Notes: generated by a model not told the origin, from the sequence alone. Counted from the first letter of the stretch, positions 16,177 to 24,249 are shown. The stretch is DNA of 64,000 nucleotides from Bradyrhizobium jicamae (GCF_018130695.1 NZ_JAFCJX010000023.1:1-64000), one strand, 5' to 3'. A program made the numbers and translations.

Positions 16177-16950
16177 TCAAAACAGGCCCGGGATCAGCAT
16201 GGCGACCTTCTGCCTGTAGCGCCGGTATTGATCGCCGAACAGCGCCACCAGATCGCGCTCCTCGAGCCAGATCCCGACGAAGATATAGGCCGTCGTCACG
16301 GCTGCGAACAGCAGATGGCCCAGTGTCATGGTCGGCGTCGACCAGAAGGCGATGATGAAACCGAGATAGATCGGATGCCTGATCAGACGATAGAGGCCGG
16401 GCGTCCTGAACTTCATCGGCTCCGCGAGCCGCCCCGCAAAGTGCGTGACGACCTGCGTCAGCCCGAACAATTCGAAATGGCTGATCAGAAACGTGCTCCA
16501 CAGCACGATCAGCCAACCGATGAAGCCGCCGGCAACCGCGGCATAAGCCAACGCAGGTGTTTCGAGCTGCCACACGATGATCGTGATCGGCTGCCATTGC
16601 CAGAACAGCAGGAGCAGGCTGGCGCTTGCCAGCAGCACATAGGTGCTGCGTTCCAGCGCGGGCGACGCAATGGTTGCGAACAGCCGCTTGAAGCCCTGGC
16701 GCGCCATCCCGCTGTGCTGGACGGCGAACAGGGACATCAGCGCAAGATCGACGACGATCGCTTGCAGCGTCGAACCCGCTGCACCGCTGTCGATCGACTT
16801 GGGCACGACGAGCTGCGAGACGAAGCCGATGGCGTAGAGGAAGGCACCGAGGAAAACGAGATAGGCCAGCACGCCGTAGCTCAGCACGAGGGTGCGCGCG
16901 GCGAGCGAGCTGCGGGTCTGGATCGGCCCGCTTTGCATGGTGATGGACAT
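16177..16950 (-). CDS. mddA: Methanethiol S-methyltransferase (MddA)
   Basis: This 257-residue membrane protein belongs to the NnrU/isoprenylcysteine-methyltransferase-like superfamily. It has about six hydrophobic segments and the conserved 'LFAVQHSGMARQGFKR' and 'YRLIRHPIYLGFIIAFW', followed by 'GIWLEERDLVALFGDQYRRY'. These match MddA, which methylates methanethiol with S-adenosylmethionine to give dimethyl sulfide. MddA has been described in Bradyrhizobium. It stands as a single gene with small unknown genes upstream. A TauE/SafE permease lies 2 kb away but is not obviously linked. The family also contains unrelated methyltransferases, so the exact substrate is a strong inference rather than proof. 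Confidence 0.8.
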   Translation of the reverse strand: MSITMQSGPIQTRSSLAARTLVLSYGVLAYLVFLGAFLYAIGFVSQLVVPKSIDSGAAGSTLQAIVVDLALMSLFAVQHSGMARQGFKRLFATIASPALERSTYVLLASASLLLLFWQWQPITIIVWQLETPALAYAAVAGGFIGWLIVLWSTFLISHFELFGLTQVVTHFAGRLAEPMKFRTPGLYRLIRHPIYLGFIIAFWSTPTMTLGHLLFAAVTTAYIFVGIWLEERDLVALFGDQYRRYRQKVAMLIPGLF

Positions 16951-17013
16951 GTCGTGGTCTCCAGATGTGGGGTGAGGTATGGACGGCTGCGGGCGATCGC
17001 GCGCAGCCCTTCA

Positions 17014-17223
17014 TCAGACGCGTCGCCCGGTGCAGGCTTTCTTCACGTTGCAATCGCCGCCCGGGCAATTGGCGGCCTTGCGCTTGTCGGCGCCTTGCGG
17101 CGCTGCGACGCGGCCGCTGGTCGCCTCGCGAAATGACTGCGAGGCCGCGGCAAGCGACATCACCACGGCAACGATCGTTCCGATCGCAAGCATGGCGGCT
17201 TTGGACTTGAATCGCGTGACCAT
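17014..17223 (-). CDS. Small anchored or secreted protein of unknown function
   Basis: This 69-residue protein has an N-terminal hydrophobic segment (about residues 10-27: AMLAIGTIVAVVMSLAAA) and a basic, cysteine-containing tail 'CPGGDCNVKKACTG'. The ATG is preceded by a good 'gagg' ribosome binding site within the end of the upstream small gene. I do not recognise a family. The three cysteines suggest a disulfide or metal site outside the cytoplasm. It lies four bases downstream of the next small gene and is probably co-expressed with it. Confidence 0.6.
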   Translation of the reverse strand: MVTRFKSKAAMLAIGTIVAVVMSLAAASQSFREATSGRVAAPQGADKRKAANCPGGDCNVKKACTGRRV

Positions 17224-17227
17224 GGGA

Positions 17228-17572
17228 TTATTCCTCAGCAGTGAGCGATTGCAGGAACGCCCGTGCGTCAGGCTGCAGCTGGACGATGGTGTCTTGGACG
17301 ATGGTGTCTTGCGGCTTCGCCGCGGCGGGCGAAAGCGAACCGGCAAGGATCAGCCCGAACAGCAGGGCACGTACGCTGGTGCGCCTGCTGCGGTCGCTTT
17401 CGTCCTCCTGATCGTCGGGCTCCTTCATGAACCGGAGGGCCGCCCGCTCGCGCTTCGCCAGCATGCCGGCGACCGAGCGGTTGATGAACCGGCGGACGTG
17501 GAGGAGAACAGCCGTGAGATAACGGTGCGACAGGCTGAGCGCGGGCGCCTCGAACTGGATCGACATGGTCAT
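17228..17572 (-). CDS. Hypothetical protein with internal tandem repeat
   Basis: This 114-residue protein has a basic, possibly helical N-terminal half ('LLHVRRFINRSVAGMLAKRERAALRF'), a single hydrophobic segment (about 70-84: RALLFGLILAGSLSP) and a short tail. The tail contains an exact tandem duplication, QDTIVQDTIV, from a 15-base repeat at 17,281-17,310. The N-terminal half resembles short DUF1127-like arginine-rich proteins, but I am not sure. The likely start has 'gaaagga' just upstream. It belongs to the small-gene group facing the winged-helix/TPR-like regulator. Confidence 0.55.
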   Translation of the reverse strand: MTMSIQFEAPALSLSHRYLTAVLLHVRRFINRSVAGMLAKRERAALRFMKEPDDQEDESDRSRRTSVRALLFGLILAGSLSPAAAKPQDTIVQDTIVQLQPDARAFLQSLTAEE

Positions 17573-17623
17573 TTCCTTTCAGCGGATTCATGGGTTGAAG
17601 ACGGCGCCCGCGCTGACGTGCTG

Positions 17624-17929
17624 CTATTCAGCGGCGGCCACCGGTTGCGCGGGATCGCTGCGCACGACGACAGTGGCGGCGACCTTGTAGAATTCCTCGC
17701 CGGGCATGCCGACGCGCCGTGCGTGTTCGCGGATCGACTCACCGTCGCGCGCCTCGTAGATGCAGAAGGTGCCGATGCGGCCGTCGGCTTCATGGACCAC
17801 ATAGCTTCGGATCCAGCGGACGCGGTCGGACATCTGCTCGTTGCCGATCCGTGCCGACGTGGCGCCGGCGGCTTCCAGCTCGCTCATGTTGGCCCAGGCG
17901 CTCGGACGGCGAATGACGTAGAGTTCCAT
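17624..17929 (-). CDS. DUF4242 domain protein
   Basis: This 101-residue protein matches the DUF4242 family: 'MELYVIRRPSAW' at the start, 'VRWIRSYVVHEADGRIGTFCIYEA' in the centre and 'DGESIREHARRVGMPGEEFYKV' after it. It forms a ferredoxin-like alpha/beta fold in related proteins; some are annotated as nickel-binding, but the function is not settled. The ATG at 17,929 is preferred because a strong 'ggagat' site precedes it. It is the first gene opposite the divergent winged-helix regulator, which probably controls this gene and the two small genes after it. Confidence 0.75.
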   Translation of the reverse strand: MELYVIRRPSAWANMSELEAAGATSARIGNEQMSDRVRWIRSYVVHEADGRIGTFCIYEARDGESIREHARRVGMPGEEFYKVAATVVVRSDPAQPVAAAE

Positions 17930-18116
17930 CTGATATCTCCTCATGGGTTGGAACCGTTGACCGATCGGCCGGAAACGACCGAAGGCACGAGGAGCTATAG
18001 GGGCGAGCGCGGCTGACGGTCCTTACCGCGGCCTGATCATTTCCTGATCCTTGTCCGATCCTCGGCTGATCCTTGTCCCTGGCTGAACCTTTTCCCGTCT
18101 GCCCGGACATAACGAT

Positions 18117-19910
18117 ATGACCCTCAGGTTTGGACTCTTCGAGCTCGATGAAGCGAGCCGCGCCCTGACCTGCGCGCGGAAGGAAATCTCCTTGCAGCCG
18201 CGCGTCTTCGATCTTTTGGTCTATCTGGCGAAACATCGCGATCGGGTCGTCACGAAGGACGAGTTGCTTGACGCCATCTGGCCGCATGTGACCGTCACCG
18301 ACAATTCACTGCAGCGCGCCGTGAGCATCCTGCGCACCGTGCTGCGCAAGGGCGGCATCGACAATGCCGTGCGGAATGTTCCGGGCACCGGCTATCGATT
18401 CTGCATCGACGCCGCCCGCGACCAGCAGGCTCGCGCGCCGGAGGCGACCGAGACCGAAGCGCTGGACGTGCGCGCGCAAGCGCGGGGCGCCGCGACCGCG
18501 CAGGCATGGGACGAGGCCGCAACGCTGTTCGAGCAGGCCGAGACGATTGGTCCGCTCGACGGTGAAGATCTGCACCAATGGGCCCTCGCCCTGCAATGCA
18601 CCGGCAAGAGCGATGCGGCGATCCCGCTGCTGGTTCGCGCCGTGAGCGCGCACACCAAGGCCGCCAAAGTGCCGCTGGCCGTCATCGACGCCGTCACGCT
18701 GTCCGGCCTGCATTTCGAGCGCGGTCAGGCCGCCATCGCCAAGGGCTGGCTGGCGCGCGCGGAGGATTGGGCGTCCGAGATCGAGAATCCGGCGACGACG
18801 GCGCTGATCCTCTGGATGAAGTCGAAGGTGGCCGCGTTCGACGGCGAGCCGGAACTGGCGCTGTCACTTGCCGACGACGCCTATGGCGCGGTCCGGCACG
18901 GGGATGCCGTCAACATCGAGGCGCTCAGCCTCGTCTACCGCGGCTTCTATCGGCTGTGCCTTGGCGATACGCGCGCAGGATTGGCCGATCAGGACCATGC
19001 CGCGACGCTGGCGCTGTCCAGCAGCGATCTCGATCCGATCCTGGGCGGCATCCTCTACTGCAACATCCTGTGGGCTGCGCGCATGTTCGGCGATTGGGCG
19101 CGGGCGGACCAATGGACGCGGGGCTATCAAACATTCTGCTCCGAGAGCGGGATGGAATTGACCGGCTCGTGCCAGTTGCATCGTGCGGAAGTGCTTGGCG
19201 TCAGGGGCTCGCTCGGCGAAGCGCTGGCGCGGATCCAGGATTCGCTGGCGCGCCTGAGCGGCGAGGCGCCCTGGTCGATCGGCGATGCCAACCGCGTGCT
19301 CGGCGACATTCAATCCGCCATCGGCAATGATGACGCCGCGCTCGAAGCCTATGACAAGGCCTATTCGCTGGGCTGGTGTCCGGAACCCGGCCGCGCGATG
19401 CTGTTGCTGAAGCGCGGTGAAGCGGAGGCCGCCTATGCCAGCCTCGAGCGCAGCCTGATCGGCAAGACCTGGTGGACCCTGCAGCGCCGGGGCATCCTGT
19501 TCGCAAATCTGGCGCTCGTTGCCGCGCACACGGGCCGGCACGCGCAGGCGCTGGAATTGATTGATGAACTGGCGGGAAGTCCCGACCGCTGGCCGATGCC
19601 GTCGATCCGGGCGCTGACCAACGAAGCCCAGTCCGTGCTCGCGCGCGCCGGGGGCGACGGCGAAGCCGCGCTACGGCATCTGCATCTGGCCCGGCAACTC
19701 TGGTCGAGCATCGAAGGAAAAGTGCAGGTCGCGAGGCTGAGGCTGCAGATCGCGAAGCTCCAGCTGGAACGTGAGGACGTTCGCGGCGCAGCCGCGGAGA
19801 TTCATGCGGCGCAACTGCTCGCCGGCGAGTTGGGCTCCGACACGCTCCGCGCCGAATGCACGGCATTGCAGCGGGACATCGATCTGCGAAAGGCCGGACA
19901 CGCGGCGTAA
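18117..19910 (+). CDS. Winged-helix regulator with TPR-like domain
   Basis: This 597-residue protein begins with an OmpR/CadC-type winged helix (about residues 1-98: 'LQPRVFDLLVYLAKHRDRVVTKDELLDAIWP' and 'VRNVPGTGYRFC'). The rest is a long all-helical region of alanine/leucine-rich repeats resembling tetratricopeptide repeats (for example 'ALALQCTGKSDAAIPLLVRA'). No transmembrane segment or receiver domain is seen, so it is a cytosolic one-component regulator that probably senses through the helical repeats. Its divergent neighbours are the DUF4242 gene and two small genes, the likely regulon. The intergenic region carries repeated 'tgatccttgtcc' units (18,049-18,075) that may be binding sites. 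Confidence 0.8.
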   Translation: MTLRFGLFELDEASRALTCARKEISLQPRVFDLLVYLAKHRDRVVTKDELLDAIWPHVTVTDNSLQRAVSILRTVLRKGGIDNAVRNVPGTGYRFCIDAARDQQARAPEATETEALDVRAQARGAATAQAWDEAATLFEQAETIGPLDGEDLHQWALALQCTGKSDAAIPLLVRAVSAHTKAAKVPLAVIDAVTLSGLHFERGQAAIAKGWLARAEDWASEIENPATTALILWMKSKVAAFDGEPELALSLADDAYGAVRHGDAVNIEALSLVYRGFYRLCLGDTRAGLADQDHAATLALSSSDLDPILGGILYCNILWAARMFGDWARADQWTRGYQTFCSESGMELTGSCQLHRAEVLGVRGSLGEALARIQDSLARLSGEAPWSIGDANRVLGDIQSAIGNDDAALEAYDKAYSLGWCPEPGRAMLLLKRGEAEAAYASLERSLIGKTWWTLQRRGILFANLALVAAHTGRHAQALELIDELAGSPDRWPMPSIRALTNEAQSVLARAGGDGEAALRHLHLARQLWSSIEGKVQVARLRLQIAKLQLEREDVRGAAAEIHAAQLLAGELGSDTLRAECTALQRDIDLRKAGHAA

Positions 19911-19947
19911 GGCCATCGCGTCGGAATGCTTGCGGCATCCAAACGAA

Positions 19948-19976
19948 AAAGCGGCCGGCATCACGCCGGCCGCTTT
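19948..19976. terminator. Bidirectional intrinsic terminator
   Basis: The perfect stem AAAGCGGCCGGC-N5-GCCGGCCGCTTT sits in the gap between the convergent regulator gene and the small secreted-protein gene. It has an A-run on the left and a T-run on the right, so it can end transcripts from both sides. Confidence 0.85.
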
Positions 19977-19997
19977 CGTCATTCGCTTCGTGGATTG

Positions 19998-20495
19998 TCA
20001 GGCCGCGCCCTTCAGCCGCTTGGTGCATTCGCTGTAATAGCCGCCGCCCTTCTGGATCCACTTCAGCCCGCCATTGCCGTTGGTGGTCTTGTTGGCGTTG
20101 TACTGGTCGACGCAGGTGTGCATGCGGGCCTTGCCTGCGCTCTCCTTGGCGTATTTCGGATCGACCGCGTTGGGATACACCGCCGGCATGCCGGGCATCG
20201 CAGGTGCTGCAGCGGGCGGCGGTGCGGCTTCCTTCTTGGCTTCCTTTGGCGCTGCGGGTGCGGGCGCCGGAGCAGGCGCAGCGACCGGCGCAGGCGCTGG
20301 GGCCGCCGTCGCATCGGCGCCGCACTGGGCCTTGCGGAAGTCGTTCCACTTCACATCGCCGGCCGTACCGGCAGCCTTCGCGGCCTTATACTTGGCGCTG
20401 CATTCCTGCATGGTCAGCGCCTGCGCCGGCGCGGTCGCCGCGAAGGCAAAACCCGACACCGCAATCGCGCACAACAGTTTGGCTTGAATGTTCAT
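19998..20495 (-). CDS. Secreted protein with two cysteine-pair modules
   Basis: This 165-residue protein has a clear Sec signal peptide (1-26, cleavage after APAQA). It holds two similar short modules, 'MQECSAKYKAAKAAG...WNDFRKAQC' (about 29-58) and 'MHTCVDQYNANKTT...YYSECTKRLK' (about 124-160), joined by an alanine/proline linker of about 55 residues. Each module has one cysteine near each end and a central Trp, suggesting a disulfide-closed helical hairpin. It recalls the PsiF-like protein encoded 180 bases away. The function is unknown. Confidence 0.7.
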   Translation of the reverse strand: MNIQAKLLCAIAVSGFAFAATAPAQALTMQECSAKYKAAKAAGTAGDVKWNDFRKAQCGADATAAPAPAPVAAPAPAPAPAAPKEAKKEAAPPPAAAPAMPGMPAVYPNAVDPKYAKESAGKARMHTCVDQYNANKTTNGNGGLKWIQKGGGYYSECTKRLKGAA

Positions 20496-20676
20496 CCTTG
20501 GTCTCCCTTGGGGGGCATTGGCTTTAAGACAGTTATCCTAGCTCAACCCGAACTTGCGGCAACGCATGGTCCAACCACGGCATCAAAATATTGTGCCGGC
20601 GCGAATGCCGCATGTTCATGTGCGGTTCAGCATCCGCGCGCAACCGTCCGGCCTCCATTCTCCTGTGAGGTGCCCC

Positions 20677-20955
20677 ATGACGAAAATCTCCGCGCTCGCG
20701 ACTGCAACCGCTCTTGCCGCCCTGCTGCTGACCGGCTCGGCCTTCGCGCAGACGCCTGCGCCCGCCGCCAAGGACGCCACCAAGACCGAGGCGAAGGCGC
20801 CTGCACCTGCAGCGGACAAGAAGCAGCGCAGCGCGGTGTCGCTGGAGTGTTCGAAGGATGCCGACGCCAAGGGCCTCAAGGGCAAGGAGCGCAAGAAGTT
20901 CAGGAAAGAGTGCATGAAGGAAAAATCCGCAGCCGCGGCGCCGGCCGCGAAGTAA
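20677..20955 (+). CDS. PsiF-repeat periplasmic protein
   Basis: This 92-residue protein has a Sec signal peptide (1-24, cleavage after SAFA), a proline/alanine/lysine-rich linker and a single PsiF repeat, 'SLECSKDADAKGLKGKERKK' followed by FRKEC. PsiF proteins are small periplasmic proteins first noted as phosphate-starvation induced in Escherichia coli, and their function is not known. The start at 20,677 gives a proper signal peptide; earlier in-frame starts do not. It is divergent from the two-module secreted protein. Confidence 0.8.
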   Translation: MTKISALATATALAALLLTGSAFAQTPAPAAKDATKTEAKAPAPAADKKQRSAVSLECSKDADAKGLKGKERKKFRKECMKEKSAAAAPAAK

Positions 20956-21087
20956 CGCGCGATGCGATCGCCCTCTGCGTGGGGGTGAGGCGACGCCGAC
21001 CACGCCTGGCGTGACGGAGGCAGCGGATGCAATGCTGCAATCGCGAGATGCATTTGTCCCGCGGTTGCGAATTTGCCATAACGCGGC

Positions 21088-22173
21088 GTGACCCTGATCC
21101 CCGCTCCGATGGCAACGGCCATTCCCGACCGCAGCAAGATCCTCAGCATGCTGGAGACGCTCGTCCTCGGCACCGCCGGCGGCCTGCTGTTCCTGTGGCT
21201 GAACCTGCCGGGCGGGCTGATCTCGGGTGCGATGGCTGCGGTGGCGATCGCCGCGCTGTTCGGCCGGCCGCTGGCGCTGCCGCCGATGGTGACGCAGTCC
21301 GTGCTGCTGCTGCTCGGCATCTCGCTGGGCTCGCTGGTGTCGCGCCAGCTGATCCAGCACATGAGCTCCTATCCGCTGACCATCGGCCTGTTGGCGCTCG
21401 CGACGTTCTGCTCGACCTTCGGCTCGAGCCTCTATTTGCAGCGCGTCCATGGCTGGGACCAGACCTCGGCGCTGCTCGCCGGCAGCCCCGGCGCACTGTC
21501 GCAGATCACCGTGCTCGCCGCCGAGAAGGGCGCCGACGTCGCCGCGATCGCGGTCGTGCAGACCATGCGCGTGATCATCCTGACCGCGGCGCTGCCGCTG
21601 ATGCTCGCCGTCACCGGCGTGACGCACGGCGCGCCGCTGCCGCTGCCGACCACGGTCGCCTCCCCGCTCGGGCTCGCGGTCCTGGTCGGCGCTTCCGCAG
21701 GGGTCGCGCTGTTCCTGCGCTTCGTGAATTTTCCGGCGAGCTGGATGTTCGGCGCGATGCTCGCCTCCAGCCTGCTGCATGGCGCAGGTCTGGTCGACGG
21801 CGGCCTGCCGCCCTGGATCCGCAACGTTGCGCTGGTCGGGATCGGCGCGCTGATCGTCACCCGCTTCGCGCGGATGAAGACCTCGACCTTGCTCAGCCAT
21901 GTCAATGCCGGGCTCGGCTCGTTCGCGGTCGCGATCATCATCTCGGCGATCTTCGTCACGGTGATCGCCTTCACCACCAATGTGCGGCTGTCCGACGTCG
22001 TGGTCGCCTTCGCGCCGGGCGCGATGGACGCCATGCTGGCGCTGGCGCTGACCCTGCACATCGATCCGATCTTCGTCGGCGCGCATCATCTGTCGCGCTT
22101 CGTGTTCGTCTCGATCACGACGCCGGGCATCGTCCATCTGTTCGCGCGAACGCAGGACGACGTGGACGATTAG
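21088..22173 (+). CDS. AbrB-family inner-membrane transporter
   Basis: This 361-residue protein has about ten hydrophobic segments and an internal duplication characteristic of the membrane AbrB (formerly 'ammonia monooxygenase') family: 'LNLPGGLISGAMAAVAIAAL' in the first half and 'VNFPASWMFGAMLASSLLHG' in the second. The conserved 'LAGSPGALSQITVLAAEKGADVAAIA' and 'FAPGAMDAMLALALTL' are also present. The GTG at 21,088 gives the longest frame. An ATG at 21,109 or 21,148 is also plausible. Transport of an organic acid or drug is suspected for the family but unproven. Confidence 0.85.
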   Translation: MTLIPAPMATAIPDRSKILSMLETLVLGTAGGLLFLWLNLPGGLISGAMAAVAIAALFGRPLALPPMVTQSVLLLLGISLGSLVSRQLIQHMSSYPLTIGLLALATFCSTFGSSLYLQRVHGWDQTSALLAGSPGALSQITVLAAEKGADVAAIAVVQTMRVIILTAALPLMLAVTGVTHGAPLPLPTTVASPLGLAVLVGASAGVALFLRFVNFPASWMFGAMLASSLLHGAGLVDGGLPPWIRNVALVGIGALIVTRFARMKTSTLLSHVNAGLGSFAVAIIISAIFVTVIAFTTNVRLSDVVVAFAPGAMDAMLALALTLHIDPIFVGAHHLSRFVFVSITTPGIVHLFARTQDDVDD

Positions 22174-22192
22174 CTAAACGGGCAGGTGCTGC

Positions 22193-22278
22193 GTAGGGTG
22201 GGCAAAGGAGCGTAGCGACGTGCCCACCATTCCCAGCGTGCTCGAGAAGGTGGGCACGCTACGCTTTGCCCACCCTAC
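22193..22278. repeat. Palindromic dispersed repeat
   Basis: Arms at 22,193-22,228 ('gtagggtgggcaaaggagcg...') and 22,249-22,278 ('...gctttgcccaccctac') are reverse complements. It lies between the convergent AbrB-family and dsbB genes and probably works as a terminator. Sequences of this type recur widely in Bradyrhizobium intergenic DNA as far as I recall. Confidence 0.75.
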
Positions 22279-22287
22279 AATTCCCGA

Positions 22288-22824
22288 TCAAACCCTGGCG
22301 GTCTTCGCCACGCCCCAGCCGGCGATCGCGGCCATCACGAGCGAGATCAGCACGTTGTAGCCGGCGAGCGAGATGCCGAGGAAGCGCCACTGCACCTCGT
22401 CGCAGCGGACCACCTTGACCTTGTCGAGCTGATCCAGCAGCGAGCCGGCCTTGCCGAAATCCACGATCGGCCCGGAGCAATCGGTCGGTCCCGGCCAGAA
22501 GCCCCATTCGACCCCGGCGTGATAGGTGCCGAGCGCGGCATTGGCGAGCGCAGCCAGCGCCAGGATCGCAAGCCCCGCCAGCAAGACCGGGCGCGGCGCG
22601 CCCTTCGCCGCGGCGAAGGCGACAACCGCGCCGAGCGGGACGGCGAGATAATAGGCATAGCGCTGCTCGAGGCAGAGCGGACAGGGCAGGATTTCGAGCA
22701 CCAGCTGGAAGAACCAGGCCGCCGCCAGCGTCGCGGCCGCGATCAGCGCCACCGCGGCGGCTGAGGTCAGCGCGGGGTTGTTGGCGCCGGGTGTGGACAG
22801 CGAATCGGCGGTCGCGAGCGTCAC
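22288..22824 (-). CDS. dsbB: Disulfide bond formation protein B
   Basis: This 178-residue inner-membrane protein has four transmembrane segments. The first periplasmic redox pair is Cys48-Pro-Leu-Cys51 (LPCPLCLEQRYAYY). The second is found in the long periplasmic loop as 'PTDCSG' and 'VVRCDE'. It would pass electrons from a DsbA-type protein to quinone. The spacing and the 'CLEQR' motif are typical of alphaproteobacterial DsbB. It lies just before tRNA-Leu on the opposite strand. A DsbA-like candidate partner is at 12,816-13,472. Confidence 0.9.
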   Translation of the reverse strand: MTLATADSLSTPGANNPALTSAAAVALIAAATLAAAWFFQLVLEILPCPLCLEQRYAYYLAVPLGAVVAFAAAKGAPRPVLLAGLAILALAALANAALGTYHAGVEWGFWPGPTDCSGPIVDFGKAGSLLDQLDKVKVVRCDEVQWRFLGISLAGYNVLISLVMAAIAGWGVAKTARV

Positions 22825-22975
22825 GGAAAAATCTCCTGCGATCCCAGCGTGCTAGCCCCTCGAAGGCGGCCTGTCGAGCCGTCCGCCGATCAAAACCGCG
22901 CGGGTTGACCGTGACGGAACGCCCGCTATAGTCCGCCCGCTTCGCGACGCCAGCCTCCGGGCTGTTGGGGCGAAT

Positions 22976-23060
22976 GCCCCTGTGGCGGAACTGGTAGACG
23001 CGCTCGACTCAAAATCGAGTTCCGCAAGGAGTGCTGGTTCGATTCCGGCCAGGGGCACCA
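22976..23060 (+). tRNA. tRNA-Leu (anticodon CAA)
   Basis: This is an 85-nucleotide gene with all arms visible: acceptor stem GCCCCTG/CAGGGGC, D-arm with GGTAGA, anticodon stem CTCGA/TCGAG enclosing the loop CTCAAAA (anticodon CAA), a long class II variable arm (GTTCCGCAAGGAGT) and T-arm GGTTCGATTCC. The CCA end is encoded. The last 15 bases (23,046-23,060) recur at 44,194-44,208, so the gene is the integration site of the island that follows and was kept intact. Confidence 0.95.
23046..23060 (+). repeat. Island attachment repeat, left (attL)
   Basis: These 15 bases, CGGCCAGGGGCACCA, form the 3' end of tRNA-Leu, including part of the T-stem, the acceptor strand and CCA. The same 15 bases occur at 44,194-44,208, as expected for site-specific insertion by a tyrosine integrase into a tRNA gene. 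Confidence 0.8.
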
Positions 23061-23171
23061 CGCAAAAAATTATAACAATAACTTAAGTCGCCGGTTCGAT
23101 TCCGGTTTTCGCGAGAAAATTTTCGCGACACTTTGAAAACACCCGTAAAAATTCACCGCAGCCGTCCGATT

Positions 23172-23195
23172 TGCTGGCATTTTTGCTGGTATCGG
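23172..23195. repeat. Direct repeat near the left island end
   Basis: TGCTGGCAT-TTTTGCTGGTATCGG matches 44,112-44,135 at 22 of 24 bases in the same orientation. The unit itself contains two copies of TGCTGGYAT. This pattern resembles integrase arm-type binding sites or shared ends of lost integrase genes. The remaining gap 23,061-23,285 has no gene, but includes a second T-arm-like GGTTCGATTCCGG at 23,093-23,105. Confidence 0.6.
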
Positions 23196-23285
23196 ATGAA
23201 CGAACGCTAACAGTTAATTCTGATATTCAGAACTGAACATCGAGCAGACGGCCCGCAAGAACAAGCGCTTGGTCAGAACGCTTCG

Positions 23286-24197
23286 TCATGCGCGCAGCGC
23301 CGCATCGGCGCTCTTCAGCTCCTCCACCAGCATGTTCAGGAAATTAGTCACCAGCTTCGGCAACACGCGGCCCGACATGGTCTGCACCTGCAGGCTGCGC
23401 GCCGGCAACTCGCTGTCCCTGAGCGGCAGCGCTACGATCGAGCCGTCGCGGATCGAGGCGCCGTAGGAGATCGGGCTAGCAAACATCACTGCGCCGCCGA
23501 GTTTGCAGAAATGGCGCAAGCTCGCGACATTGGTCGAGACCAGCACCGGCTCGACGGCCAGCCCGCGCGACGAAAAATAGATGTCTACGATCGTGCGCAC
23601 CGTCGTCTCGCTATCGAGCACGGCGACAGGATGGGCTAAAATGTCCTCGATTTGCACCGAAGCTCTCGCCGCCAGCGGATGGTGCGGCGCGACGAAGGCA
23701 CGGGTCCGCGCCGCGCATTGCCAGTTGATCGTGACCCCGCGTTCAGGCTGTAGCACGAAGGCCAAGCCGAGATCGATTGCACCGGTACGGACATGTTCTG
23801 TCACCACCTGCGACGGCAGCACCTTGAGGTCGAAGGCGACATTGGGATGTCGCTGGCGGAAGGCGAGGATCGCCTCCGGAATGAAGCTCACCGCGAAGCC
23901 CTCGGTCACACCGAGCCGGATCAACCCCTTGCTGGCGCTGCGCAGTTCGCGGATCTCGTTGACGATCTGCTCGGTTTCGAGCTCGAGCCGCTGGGCATAG
24001 GCCGCGAGCGTCTGCCCGGCCTGGGTCGGGATCATGCCATGCGAACGCCGCTCGAACAGGCTCGAGTCGAGCTCCTTCTCCAGATTGGCGATCTGGCGGC
24101 TGACGGCCGAGGCGGCGACGCGCAGGCGCTGCGCCGCGGCGCTGACCGAGCCGGTCCGCGCCACCGCCAGGAAGTATCGCAAGGCCGTGCTCTGCAT
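23286..24197 (-). CDS. LysR-family transcriptional regulator
   Basis: This 303-residue protein has an N-terminal winged helix (3-60: 'YFLAVARTGSVSAAAQRLRV', 'SAVSRQIANLEKELDSSLFERR') and a LysR effector domain ('LIRLGVTEGFAVSFIPEAI'). The frame is open far upstream, but the ATG at 24,197 aligns with the family start. It is divergent from the Dpp/Opp-type importer genes and is their likely regulator. Three short palindromes lie in the shared gap. As the first gene of the island it marks the beginning of the left module. Confidence 0.9.
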   Translation of the reverse strand: MQSTALRYFLAVARTGSVSAAAQRLRVAASAVSRQIANLEKELDSSLFERRSHGMIPTQAGQTLAAYAQRLELETEQIVNEIRELRSASKGLIRLGVTEGFAVSFIPEAILAFRQRHPNVAFDLKVLPSQVVTEHVRTGAIDLGLAFVLQPERGVTINWQCAARTRAFVAPHHPLAARASVQIEDILAHPVAVLDSETTVRTIVDIYFSSRGLAVEPVLVSTNVASLRHFCKLGGAVMFASPISYGASIRDGSIVALPLRDSELPARSLQVQTMSGRVLPKLVTNFLNMLVEELKSADAALRA

Positions 24198-24216
24198 GCT
24201 CAGCGAGCATAGTGCT

Positions 24217-24249
24217 GTTTTGCCAAAACGGCAACGATTCATTCGAATC
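24217..24249. promoter_or_regulatory. Candidate LysR operator cluster
   Basis: Three perfect inverted repeats are packed in 33 bases between the LysR gene and the importer operon: GTTTTG-C-CAAAAC (24,217-24,229), TTGCC-N5-GGCAA (24,220-24,234) and GATTC-N4-GAATC (24,236-24,249). Their place 20-50 bases from the LysR start fits autoregulation and divergent control. Confidence 0.5.

Noticed and set aside
20533..22137. A 534-codon minus-strand open frame opposite the AbrB-family gene
   Set aside because: Its composition is extremely rich in Arg, Gln, Asp and His, typical of an antisense shadow; the sense gene is clearly real.
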